Notes under the pieces: generated by a model
Databases searched by the model: none
What the model was told of the DNA's origin: nothing
Seen by the model: the letters and a program-made list of their open reading frames with translations, nothing else
Made by a program: the position numbers and the translations under genes
Part shown: in pieces, positions 21,171 through 31,975 of the stretch
How positions within the stretch are numbered: position 1 is the first letter of the stretch
How the letters are laid out: each line of letters starts with the position of its first letter
From: Molanna angustata
Lineage: Eukaryota; Arthropoda; Insecta; Trichoptera; Molannidae
Reading direction: 5' to 3'
NCBI GenBank assembly: GCA_963576475.1
Contig: OY754981.1
Span: 31,596,132 to 31,660,131, forward strand
DNA length: 64,000 bases

Positions 21171-21539
21171 GGGGGAGGGATGGAGTGGGGAGGTAGTGTT
21201 GTATGCCTCTAGATGGGACATACTTGGAGGAGGGGAGTTCGTAGAGTGTGATGAGGTCATATTCAAGACGAAGTGGTGGGTATAGCGGGTAACGAAATAT
21301 GAAATAGTGAGTAACGTAAATGGGTATATTCGGGAGGGATAGGTAGGTGAGTAATAAACAATTTTTGGGGCGAAGAAATAATTTTAGTAGTTGAGGGTGC
21401 GGAGTCTGCTGGGGGGTGTACAAGGTAATTATAGAATGAATAAGTGACCGGTTTGAAGGTGGTAGTGTGGAGATATATGCAATTAGAATGGTCAGAGTGG
21501 TGGGTGGGGGACAATAATGACAATGTACAGTGTTGGCAA

Positions 21540-21800
21540 CTTACCAATGACGGTCTGTGTGCTGGGCTGGTTTGTATGGTGTCTGGTCTGGCTGGCTGGA
21601 TGGCTGGCTGGATGGCTGAGCGATGTACTTGTACACACTTACACAGCACTGAATTTAAACAAACAAGCGATAATCAATCGTCGATCCGTCTCTGGCCTTA
21701 CTCGTCTTTTGGGCGGTCAGGCAGAGCGGCGAGACACTGAGTTGGTAGGTAGAGCACTTTAGTGTAGACGTCTGCACTGGCTGACGATGCGAGCGAGAAT
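21540..21800 (-). repeat. LINE A 5'-end block, copy d
   Basis: Same word order as copy b, including the ctggctgg(at)ggctgg microrepeat and gtacacacttacacagcactg. Ends gcgagcgagaatgaccctcggt and is followed at once by the 3' tail of the next element. Confidence 0.75.
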
Positions 21801-22031
21801 GACCCTCGGTGGTCATTGGTCATTGGTCATTACTGTACATCAGAGTACCGAGTCTAGGACTCCTTGCTCCTTCATCTGACGTTACTTGACTGGGTGGTTT
21901 GGAGATTTTAGTACTGAAGATGGATGGGTTTTAGGTTGGAGGGATGAATTTATATTTTATATGAAGTTGGTGGGGTTGTCGAGTTGGATTCTATGTATTG
22001 AAGGTTGGTGGGGCAGTTTTTCGGATCGCTA

Positions 22032-24743
22032 TTATGGTGGGGGTTCAGGTGGGGGTGGTCTCTTGAGGACAGTTTTGGGTCTTTTGTGCTTATGGAAGTC
22101 GTTTTCATCATATGTGGCTAGACTGTTGATGGAGGCGTTCTTATGCGAAGGGATCTTCGCATAAAAACGCTTCGAAAGGGAGATTATGAAGTCTTGGATT
22201 GTGGGTACTTTTGCATCCTCGTGTAGTTGGGAGGTTCTCACCCATCTTGGAGCGCTTAGAGCTAAACGGATGGCCTTGTTTTGGGAGATTTGCAACTTAT
22301 CTATGTGGGTCTTTGCTGCGTTTCCCCATATGGGGCATGCGTATGTCATTATGGGGCGTATGACACTTTTATAGATAAGAAGCTTATTTCTGTTGTTCAA
22401 CTTGCTCTTTTTGTTGAGTAATGGGAACAGGGCTCCCATTACTTTTGTGGCAGCTGTTCTTTTGTTTTCGATATGCGATCTCCAAGTGAGCTTTTTGTCA
22501 AGGGTGAGGCCTAGGTATTTTACCTCGTTTTTCCACGGGATGTTTTCCCCGAACATGGTGAGGTTGTTTGGGAGTTTGGTACGTTTTTTTGAGAAGAGCA
22601 CAGCGACGCTTTTGGAGGGGTTGATGATGATGCGCCATTTGACGCACCATTGTTCCAGGAGTGTTGCCATCTCCTGGACTCTAGCTCTTGCTAGTACTGG
22701 GGATCGCGAACTGGATAGGATGCCTGTATCATCGGCGAAGTTTGCTAGGTGGACGTTCCAAGAGGTGGGTTTGGGGAGGTCGCTGGCGTAGATAATGTAG
22801 AGCATAGGTGAGATAATGGATCCTTGGGGGACTCCTGCCCTGATATGACGTTCTGTGGAGGAGATGCCTTGGAGTTTGATACGGAAGGTTCTTCCTTTGA
22901 GGAAGGAGGAGATGAGGAGTGTCATCGCGGTGGGTATCCCGAAATCGGACATTTTGTGGAGGATGCCCTCGTGCCATACCTTGTCGAAGGCTTTGCTTAC
23001 GTCCAAGGATAGCATGACTGTGTGGGAGTTTTCGTTAAAACCCCTCGTGATGATCTCCACAACTCGAAGAAGTTGGTGGTCGGTGGCGTGGGCCTCGCGG
23101 AAGCCATGTTGGTGGTCGGGTATGATATTGTTTTCCTCTACCGCCGGCTTTAGGCGGTTTAGGATCACTCTTTCGAGTATTTTCCCAGGGCAGGGAAGAA
23201 GGCTGATGGGTCGGTGGTTTTCTGGATTTTGGTGGTCCTTTCCGGGTTTGGGGATTAGAATTACGTCGGCCTTTTTCCAGGCGGACGGGAAGTGGGAGAG
23301 TGTAAGGGCTGCGTTGCAGAGAGAAGTGAGAGCATTTATGCCTTTCGGAGTGAGATTCTGGAGGACTTTGTTTCGGATCTGGTCAGGACCTGGAGCTTTA
23401 CGTTTTTTGAGATTATTTATTATTGAACTGATTTCTTGGGGGGTGGTGGGGGGTAGGGGCTCGTGATCGGTCGAGTTCAGTGTCGAGGAGACATGGTTTT
23501 CGACGTGGGTGATATGCTGCGGAATGTCTTTTCCTGTGTAGGGTGTGAATTGAGCTTCTAAGCTATCCGCGAATGCTTCTGCTCTATCTTTTGCAGTGTA
23601 TACTGGACCGGATGGAGTGTTTAGTGCGGTGATTCGTGTGTGATTTGATTTGAGTGTCCTAGCTAGCTTATATCCTGCGTTTAGGTCCTGGTTTATTGAT
23701 GATATGAAATCGTGCCATCTCTCGTTCCTCAATTCTGTAAGAGCTAATCTAACTTCGGCTGTGAGTCTGTTTTTGCGCATTCTGTGAAGGGGGTCTCCTG
23801 TTCGCTGCCACTGGATTCTGGCACGATTTTTTTCCCTGATGAGTACCTTAATGTTTTGTGGGAGGTCGTTTTGGTGTGTGTCTTTGTGTATGGTGTGGGT
23901 GGCTGAGTGGAGTGCTTCTTGTAGAGTGTTTGTGAACTTGGAGACCTCGTCTTCCAAGTCTGTGGTGGATAGGATAGGACCTGGGATGGAGATTTTGTCC
24001 AGAAGTTGTGGTAATTTGTTCCAGGATATTTTCTGGTGAACAGGTGTGATGGGGTCGGTTGGGGTCCCGTCCTGGAGGTGTAGCAGGACAGGGCAGTGGT
24101 CAGAGCAGAGCTCGTGGACCGCTGTTATGGTGTAGGTGTGGTGTATGTCTTTGAGGATGGCGATGTCTATGACGTCTGGGGTATTTCCGTTATGGGGGAA
24201 TATGGTGGGAGAGTCGGGAGCGATGATGGTGATATTTCTGGATTGTGCGTATCTTTGTAAGGCGTTTCCTTTTGTGTTGTTTCGGCGACTGTGCCAGTCT
24301 CCGTGCTTGGCGTTTAGGTCGCCGGCTATGATGGTGGGTGTATTGTCTTCAAGAAGTATGTCTAGGTCGGTTGTGTTTAACTGAGTGTTTGGCTGACTGT
24401 ATACTGAGGTGATTTTAAGAGGCCCTGAGTGAGTGTTGAGCATGATGGTGGTGGTCTCCAGATTGGTTATATTTTGAGCTGGAGTTTCGCAATAATCTAA
24501 GTTTTTTTTAATGATTATCGCCGTACCACCGCCTTTGCATCTTAGCCTATCTGTCCTGAGTGTAATGTAGTTTTTGATGGTGAGCTTTTGTGTTGGTTTC
24601 AACCATGTCTCGTTGACAAGAAGGAGGTCGAGGTTGTGCTCTTCGAGGAAGAGTTCAACTTCGGTCCTAAAGTTTCTGATCTGGCCGTTTGCGTTCCAGA
24701 ACGCGATTTGAAGTTGGGTGGGTAGTCGGGGGGGTCTAGCCAT
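22032..24743 (-). CDS. LINE A ORF2: APE endonuclease-reverse transcriptase (903 aa)
   Basis: Polyprotein that nicks target DNA and primes reverse transcription of element RNA there. APE-type endonuclease at residues 1-225: FWNANG at 15-20 (Asn17), VNETWLKP with Glu45, AGDLNAKHGDW at 140-150, and the catalytic pair Asp215-His216 in CSDHCPVLL. RT from about 440: KRKAPGPDQI, ILIPKPGKDHQNPENHRPIS near 495-514, motif A LSLDVSKAF with Asp581, motif B AGVPQGSIISP at 636-646, motif C FADD at 669-672, VKYLGLTLDK at 741-750. The C-terminus has the Jockey-type VIRPIMTYACPIWGNAA. No RNase H is seen. The start ATG overlaps the ORF1 stop in ATGGCTAG, an arrangement also at 38.02 kb. All catalytic residues are present and there is no internal stop. 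Confidence 0.96.
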   Translation of the reverse strand: MARPPRLPTQLQIAFWNANGQIRNFRTEVELFLEEHNLDLLLVNETWLKPTQKLTIKNYITLRTDRLRCKGGGTAIIIKKNLDYCETPAQNITNLETTTIMLNTHSGPLKITSVYSQPNTQLNTTDLDILLEDNTPTIIAGDLNAKHGDWHSRRNNTKGNALQRYAQSRNITIIAPDSPTIFPHNGNTPDVIDIAILKDIHHTYTITAVHELCSDHCPVLLHLQDGTPTDPITPVHQKISWNKLPQLLDKISIPGPILSTTDLEDEVSKFTNTLQEALHSATHTIHKDTHQNDLPQNIKVLIREKNRARIQWQRTGDPLHRMRKNRLTAEVRLALTELRNERWHDFISSINQDLNAGYKLARTLKSNHTRITALNTPSGPVYTAKDRAEAFADSLEAQFTPYTGKDIPQHITHVENHVSSTLNSTDHEPLPPTTPQEISSIINNLKKRKAPGPDQIRNKVLQNLTPKGINALTSLCNAALTLSHFPSAWKKADVILIPKPGKDHQNPENHRPISLLPCPGKILERVILNRLKPAVEENNIIPDHQHGFREAHATDHQLLRVVEIITRGFNENSHTVMLSLDVSKAFDKVWHEGILHKMSDFGIPTAMTLLISSFLKGRTFRIKLQGISSTERHIRAGVPQGSIISPMLYIIYASDLPKPTSWNVHLANFADDTGILSSSRSPVLARARVQEMATLLEQWCVKWRIIINPSKSVAVLFSKKRTKLPNNLTMFGENIPWKNEVKYLGLTLDKKLTWRSHIENKRTAATKVMGALFPLLNKKSKLNNRNKLLIYKSVIRPIMTYACPIWGNAAKTHIDKLQISQNKAIRLALSAPRWVRTSQLHEDAKVPTIQDFIISLSKRFYAKIPSHKNASINSLATYDENDFHKHKRPKTVLKRPPPPEPPP

Positions 24744-26297
24744 TAATGGTGTTACGAGCTTCCTGAAGAAGGGCGGCCGCTGTTTTGGTGAACTCCTCTA
24801 GCTTGCGCGTGAGGAGCACGAGGGAGGAAGTGGAGTGGTTTGATGGTGTGGGTTGGAGAGCTTTGGGAAGAGGTTTGAAGGTGGGGGCCGGCCAGTTGGG
24901 CTGGAAGTTGTTTGAAGAGGGGGGTTGGGAGGGGTTTGGTAGGAGGGGCCATTTTGGTTTGATGGACATGAGTGGGATGGGACGTGGTTGAGCTTCCATT
25001 CGGGGAGGAAGAGTTAGAGGGCGACTTTGGTCCGTTGGAGGATGATGGAAGGCAATGGTTTTTCCTCTATTTTTTGGATGTTCAGGACATCCTTTGAAAT
25101 TGGCGGGGTGTGGGCCTTGGCAGAGGACGCAGGTGGCTGGAGTGTCTTTTGGTTTTTGGCACTCCGAGTGGTGGTGGTCCCCGGCACATTTCAGGCATCT
25201 CGCTGCGGCGAAGCAGTTAGTTGCTGAATGGCCGTGGCGTTGGCACCTGAAGCACTGGCCAACTGAGCCCTGATTTCTCAGGGACTCCACCTTCCGAGTC
25301 CACTCCACACAGGGACTCGGAAGTGCAGAACGCACTCCAGCCTGTTATGTATTGTTTTGGCCTCCTCGCCTCTAGAGAGGTTCACAAGGACCAGAGGAAT
25401 TTCCCGTCTGTCGGCACCTCTTCTCATCCTATGTACCTCTAGAACGGGAAAGCCCTGGCTTGTTAGGTCCTCTTTTATCTCCGATGGGGAGAGAATTTCG
25501 GGGAGTCCTCTGAGGACTATTTTGAGGGGTTTCTCCTCCTGGAGGGTGAAGGAGTGGAACTCCAGGTTGCTATTTTTGAGAGCCTTTGTCGCTCTCATGA
25601 AGTCAAGGGGGGTCTTTAGAGTAATTTGGATTGAGTGTGGCTTGTTTGTTGCCACGAAGTCGACTCCTTTCTCGGCGAAGAGTGCCGAAGCTTTTTGGAA
25701 GTCCCCCTTTTTATGGAGGATAATGGGGGGAATCCTTGAAGAGACTGCTTTTGGAGCGGAAGGAGTTGAGTTTTCGGGTTGTGGGGGGGTGGGTGCTGAG
25801 GTGGGAGGGTGAGGTGGAGAGTCCCTGGTGGATGGGATTTTGGCCTTGGGGCTGGCGGGAGTCGGGGAGGGGGAGTTTTTTGGTGATCTTTTTCTTTTGC
25901 CCATTGGAGTGGTCCATTCTGGGGAGGAGGATAAACATGAAGTGGGAGGAGTGGTGTATTCATAGTCGGTGGTGGAGGATGTCTGCGTGGGGGCCTCCTT
26001 CTGGAGGCTGGCGGAGTCATCGTCAGAGTTCGCCTCCTCCTCCGATCCCCGCTCTTCCTCTTCCTGGAGTTCATACTCCCGGGCGAGTTTCGCGAGGGTC
26101 CGGAGGAGGGTTCGTCCTCTGAGGGCGTCCCTTGCCGCTTGGAAGGCAGCACATAGGACGGAAGGTGAGGGGTCTCTTCGTGAGAAGAGCAGCTCCCGTA
26201 GGGCCTGCTCTCCCTGCGAGATTGGGGAGGTGCTGGGTGGAGAGGTGGGAGATGGGTGGAGGGGGGAGGTGGTGTTGAAGGCCTCTAGGTGTGACAT
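24736..26297 (-). pseudogene. LINE A ORF1: gag-like zinc-knuckle protein, one frameshift
   Basis: Starts at the ATG at 26,297 (MSHLEAFNTTS). Order: Pro/Ser head, acidic coiled stretch (ELQEEEERGSEEE), basic TPMGKRKRSPKN, PRE_C2HC domain (RIPPIILHKKGDF, LKIVLRGLPEILSPSEIKED, VHRMRRGADRREIPLVLVNL), then three CCHC-type knuckles (GQCFRCQRHGHSATNC, RCLKCAGDHHHSEC, CVLCQGPHPANFKGC), a Pro-rich tail and the stop at 24,736. A roughly 20-nt insertion around 25,285-25,310, absent from sister copies, shifts the frame between PRE_C2HC and the knuckles. Otherwise complete. Binds element RNA and helps form the RNP. Confidence 0.92.
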
Positions 26298-26570
26298 TTT
26301 GAAAGGTATGAGAAGTAGATTTAGGTTTGGGTGTTGAATGTTATAGGTGAATGGTGCGAAGGTGATAAAGAAAGGAGAAGAGAAAAGAAAAGCAGAGAGA
26401 TGAGAATTTTACTTGGGGAAGAAACAGGGTTAGTCTGGGTGGCAGTGATTAGATTTAAGAAGATGGAGAGGTTTGCGAAAGGGTTGTATGACTGCTGAAG
26501 AAGAATGGTAGGTAGAAAAGTATAAGAGAGAGAGGAGAAATGTATGTAGAGTAGATGTATGAACTATGTA
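26298..26570 (-). promoter_or_regulatory. LINE A 5' leader proximal to ORF1
   Basis: Aligns with 19,111-19,360 and 39,523-39,780 (gaaacagggttaatctgggtggcag, aagaagatggagaggttt, ggtagg.agaaa). It runs without a break into the first, most diverged, 214-bp unit. Confidence 0.65.
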
Positions 26571-29500
26571 AAGAGAATGAAAATAATTACCCTAAGGTGG
26601 TTTGGCCACATAGAAGGAATGAGTGAAGTGTACAAGACTGATAAAGGAGGAGCGAAAGTAGAGGTCGGTCAAGAAAAAGTTGGCTCGATCACATAAATGG
26701 GATTTTGAAGGATGGTGATGATAGAAGTAAGAATAATAGAAGAGCGTGTATGAGACGATGTATGGATAGATATATGAACTATATAGAGAGAATGAAAATA
26801 GATACCCTAAGGTAGTTTGGCCATATAGAAGAATGAGTGAAGTGTACAAGACTGATAAAAGAGGAACGAAAGTAGAGGTCGGTCAAGAAAAAGTTGGCTC
26901 GATCACATAAATGGGATTTTGAAGGATGGTGATGATAGAAGTAAGAATAATAGAAGAGCGTGTATGAGACGATGTATGGATAGATATATGAACTATATAG
27001 AGAGAATGAAAATAGATACCCTAAGGTAGTTTGGCCATATAGAAGAATGAGTGAAGTGTACAAGACTGATAAAAGAGGAACGAAAGTAGAGGTCGGTCAA
27101 GAAAAAGTTGGCTCGATCACATAAATGGGATTTTGAAGGATGGTGATGATAGAAGTAAGAATAATAGAAGAGCGTGTATGAGACGATGTATGGATAGATA
27201 TATGAACTATATAGAGAGAATGAAAATAGATACCCTAAGGTAGTTTGGCCATATAGAAGAATGAGTGAAGTGTACAAGACTGATAAAAGAGGAACGAAAG
27301 TAGAGGTCGGTCAAGAAAAAGTTGGCTCGATCACATAAATGGGATTTTGAAGGATGGTGATGATAGAAGTAAGAATAATAGAAGAGCGTGTATGAGACGA
27401 TGTATGGATAGATATATGAACTATATAGAGAGAATGAAAATAGATACCCTAAGGTAGTTTGGCCATATAGAAGAATGAGTGAAGTGTACAAGACTGATAA
27501 AAGAGGAACGAAAGTAGAGGTCGGTCAAGAAAAAGTTGGCTCGATCACATAAATGGGATTTTGAAGGATGGTGATGATAGAAGTAAGAATAATAGAAGAG
27601 CGTGTATGAGACGATGTATGGATAGATATATGAACTATATAGAGAGAATGAAAATAGATACCCTAAGGTAGTTTGGCCATATAGAAGAATGAGTGAAGTG
27701 TACAAGACTGATAAAAGAGGAACGAAAGTAGAGGTCGGTCAAGAAAAAGTTGGCTCGATCACATAAATGGGATTTTGAAGGATGGTGATGATAGAAGTAA
27801 GAATAATAGAAGAGCGTGTATGAGACGATGTATGGATAGATATATGAACTATATAGAGAGAATGAAAATAGATACCCTAAGGTAGTTTGGCCATATAGAA
27901 GAATGAGTGAAGTGTACAAGACTGATAAAAGAGGAACGAAAGTAGAGGTCGGTCAAGAAAAAGTTGGCTCGATCACATAAATGGGATTTTGAAGGATGGT
28001 GATGATAGAAGTAAGAATAATAGAAGAGCGTGTATGAGACGATGTATGGATAGATATATGAACTATATAGAGAGAATGAAAATAGATACCCTAAGGTAGT
28101 TTGGCCATATAGAAGAATGAGTGAAGTGTACAAGACTGATAAAAGAGGAACGAAAGTAGAGGTCGGTCAAGAAAAAGTTGGCTCGATCACATAAATGGGA
28201 TTTTGAAGGATGGTGATGATAGAAGTAAGAATAATAGAAGAGCGTGTATGAGACGATGTATGGATAGATATATGAACTATATAGAGAGAATGAAAATAGA
28301 TACCCTAAGGTAGTTTGGCCATATAGAAGAATGAGTGAAGTGTACAAGACTGATAAAAGAGGAACGAAAGTAGAGGTCGGTCAAGAAAAAGTTGGCTCGA
28401 TCACATAAATGGGATTTTGAAGGATGGTGATGATAGAAGTAAGAATAATAGAAGAGCGTGTATGAGACGATGTATGGATAGATATATGAACTATATAGAG
28501 AGAATGAAAATAGATACCCTAAGGTAGTTTGGCCATATAGAAGAATGAGTGAAGTGTACAAGACTGATAAAAGAGGAACGAAAGTAGAGGTCGGTCAAGA
28601 AAAAGTTGGCTCGATCACATAAATGGGATTTTGAAGGATGGTGATGATAGAAGTAAGAATAATAGAAGAGCGTGTATGAGACGATGTATGGATAGATATA
28701 TGAACTATATAGAGAGAATGAAAATAGATACCCTAAGGTAGTTTGGCCATATAGAAGAATGAGTGAAGTGTACAAGACTGATAAAAGAGGAACGAAAGTA
28801 GAGGTCGGTCAAGAAAAAGTTGGCTCGATCACATAAATGGGATTTTGAAGGATGGTGATGATAGAAGTAAGAATAATAGAAGAGCGTGTATGAGACGATG
28901 TATGGATAGATATATGAACTATATAGAGAGAATGAAAATAGATACCCTAAGGTAGTTTGGCCATATAGAAGAATGAGTGAAGTGTACAAGACTGATAAAA
29001 GAGGAACGAAAGTAGAGGTCGGTCAAGAAAAAGTTGGCTCGATCACATAAATGGGATTTTGAAGGATGGTGATGATAGAAGTAAGAATAATAGAAGAGCG
29101 TGTATGAGACGATGTATGGATAGATATATGAACTATATAGAGAGAATGAAAATAGATACCCTAAGGTAGTTTGGCCATATAGAAGAATGAGTGAAGTGTA
29201 CAAGACTGATAAAAGAGGAACGAAAGTAGAGGTCGGTCAAGAAAAAGTTGGCTCGATCACATAAATGGGATTTTGAAGGATGGTGATGATAGAAGTAAGA
29301 ATAATAGAAGAGCGTGTATGAGACGATGTATGGATAGATATATGAACTATATAGAGAGAATGAAAATAGATACCCTAAGGTAGTTTGGCCATATAGAAGA
29401 ATGAGTGAAGTGTACAAGACTGATAAAAGAGGAACGAAAGTAGAGGTCGGTCAAGAAAAAGTTGGCTCGATCACATAAATGGGATTTTGAAGGATGGTGA

Positions 29501-31975
29501 TGATAGAAGTAAGAATAATAGAAGAGCGTGTATGAGACGATGTATGGATAGATATATGAACTATATAGAGAGAATGAAAATAGATACCCTAAGGTAGTTT
29601 GGCCATATAGAAGAATGAGTGAAGTGTACAAGACTGATAAAAGAGGAACGAAAGTAGAGGTCGGTCAAGAAAAAGTTGGCTCGATCACATAAATGGGATT
29701 TTGAAGGATGGTGATGATAGAAGTAAGAATAATAGAAGAGCGTGTATGAGACGATGTATGGATAGATATATGAACTATATAGAGAGAATGAAAATAGATA
29801 CCCTAAGGTAGTTTGGCCATATAGAAGAATGAGTGAAGTGTACAAGACTGATAAAAGAGGAACGAAAGTAGAGGTCGGTCAAGAAAAAATTGGCTCGATC
29901 ACATAAATGGGATTTTGAAGGATGGTGATGATAGAAGTAAGAATAATAGAAGAGCGTGTATGAGACGATGTATGGATAGATATATGAACTATATAGAGAG
30001 AATGAAAATAGATACCCTAAGGTAGTTTGGCCATATAGAAGAATGAGTGAAGTGTACAAGACTGATAAAAGAGGAACGAAAGTAGAGGTCGGTCAAGAAA
30101 AAGTTGGCTCGATCACATAAATGGGATTTTGAAGGATGGTGATGATAGAAGTAAGAATAATAGAAGAGCGTGTATGAGACGATGTATGGATAGATATATG
30201 AACTATATAGAGAGAATGAAAATAGATACCCTAAGGTAGTTTGGCCATATAGAAGAATGAGTGAAGTGTACAAGACTGATAAAAGAGGAACGAAAGTAGA
30301 GGTCGGTCAAGAAAAAGTTGGCTCGATCACATAAATGGGATTTTGAAGGATGGTGATGATAGAAGTAAGAATAATAGAAGAGCGTGTATGAGACGATGTA
30401 TGGATAGATATATGAACTATATAGAGAGAATGAAAATAGATACCCTAAGGTAGTTTGGCCATATAGAAGAATGAGTGAAGTGTACAAGACTGATAAAAGA
30501 GGAACGAAAGTAGAGGTCGGTCAAGAAAAAATTGGCTCGATCACATAAATGGGATTTTGAAGGATGGTGATGATAGAAGTAAGAATAATAGAAGAGCGTG
30601 TATGAGACGATGTATGGATAGATATATGAACTATATAGAGAGAATGAAAATAGATACCCTAAGGTAGTTTGGCCATATAGAAGAATGAGTGAAGTGTACA
30701 AGACTGATAAAAGAGGAACGAAAGTAGAGGTCGGTCAAGAAAAAGTTGGCTCGATCACATAAATGGGATTTTGAAGGATGGTGATGATAGAAGTAAGAAT
30801 AATAGAAGAGCGTGTATGAGACGATGTATGGATAGATATATGAACTATATAGAGAGAATGAAAATAGATACCCTAAGGTAGTTTGGCCATATAGAAGAAT
30901 GAGTGAAGTGTACAAGACTGATAAAAGAGGAACGAAAGTAGAGGTCGGTCAAGAAAAAGTTGGCTCGATCACATAAATGGGATTTTGAAGGATGGTGATG
31001 ATAGAAGTAAGAATAATAGAAGAGCGTGTATGAGACGATGTATGGATAGATATATGAACTATATAGAGAGAATGAAAATAGATACCCTAAGGTAGTTTGG
31101 CCATATAGAAGAATGAGTGAAGTGTACAAGACTGATAAAAGAGGAACGAAAGTAGAGGTCGGTCAAGAAAAAATTGGCTCGATCACATAAATGGGATTTT
31201 GAAGGATGGTGATGTTAGAAGTAAGAATAATAGAAGAGCGTGTATGAGACGATGTATGGATAGATATATGAACTATATAGAGAGAATGAAAATAGATACC
31301 CTAAGGTAGTTTGGCCATATAGAAGAATGAGTGAAGTGTACAAGACTGATAAAAGAGGAACGAAAGTAGAGGTCGGTCAAGAAAAAGTTGGCTCGATCAC
31401 ATAAATGGGATTTTGAAGGATGGTGATGATAGAAGTAAGAATAATAGAAGAGCGTGTTTGAGACGATGTATGGATAGATATATGAACTATATAGAGAGAA
31501 TGAAAATAGATACCCTAAGGTAGTTTGGCCATATAGAAGAATGAGTGAAGTGTACAAGACTGATAAAAGAGGAACGAAAGTAGAGGTCGGTCAAGAAAAA
31601 ATTGGCTCGATCACATAAATGGGATTTTGAAGGATGGTGATGATAGAAGTAAGAATAATAGAAGAGCGTGTATGAGACGATGTATGGATAGATATATGAA
31701 CTATATAGAGAGAATGAAAATAGATACCCTAAGGTAGTTTGGCCATATAGAAGAATGAGTGAAGTGTACAAGACTGATAAAAGAGGAACGAAAGTAGAGG
31801 TCGGTCAAGAAAAAGTTGGCTCGATCACATAAATGGGATTTTGAAGGATGGTGATGTTAGAAGTAAGAATAATAGAAGAGCGTGTATGAGACGATATATG
31901 AACGTGAATGAAGCGAGGTATGTGTGTCAAGAGAGAGGAGTCTGGCGTTCGGTTCTCTCTGCCTGCTTCAATTAG
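26571..31975 (+). repeat. 214-bp satellite, 25 tandem units, derived from a LINE RT tail
   Basis: The anchor tcgatcacataaatggg recurs exactly every 214 bp from 26,685 to 31,821 (24 intervals of 214), so there are 25 units. The first unit is most diverged; later ones are nearly identical. Read on the plus strand, each unit encodes the end of a LINE RT in two frames: LRWFGHIEGMSE (clearest in the first unit, 26,600-26,640), then GRSRKSWLDHINGIL and RSKNNRRACMRR. After the last unit the frame continues RRYMNVNEARYVCQERG then VWRSVLSACFN and a stop at 31,973-31,975. The minus-strand 94-codon frame in each unit is a by-product. Confidence 0.95.

Larger units (their letters stand above)
19706..21800 (-). 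mobile_element. LINE A copy with both ends and a large internal deletion
   Basis: The 3' tail begins at 19,706 (cattggtcattggtcattactg on the plus strand). RT relic 19,961-21,170; at about 21,175 the sequence jumps from the RT region to the first codons of ORF1 (gaggtagtgttg…cctctagatgggac). A leader follows (21,210-21,540) and then a 5'-end block (21,540-21,800). EN and nearly all of ORF1 are missing, giving a 2.1-kb derivative. Confidence 0.8.

Noticed and set aside
22855..23466. 203-codon plus-strand ORF
   Set aside because: Antisense shadow of LINE A ORF2; no similarity of its own. The same applies to plus-strand frames over 7.5-9.4, 18.5-19.1, 25.3-26.3 and 36.1-36.8 kb.
26592..31771. 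Tandem 94-codon minus-strand ORFs (MYTSLILLYGQTT…), one per satellite unit
   Set aside because: They follow the repeat period, overlap from unit to unit, and have no protein similarity. The meaningful frame is the plus-strand RT tail, itself broken. Not genes.
26571..31975. CRISPR-like array
   Set aside because: Head-to-tail identical 214-bp units with no unique spacers, in eukaryotic DNA without cas genes.
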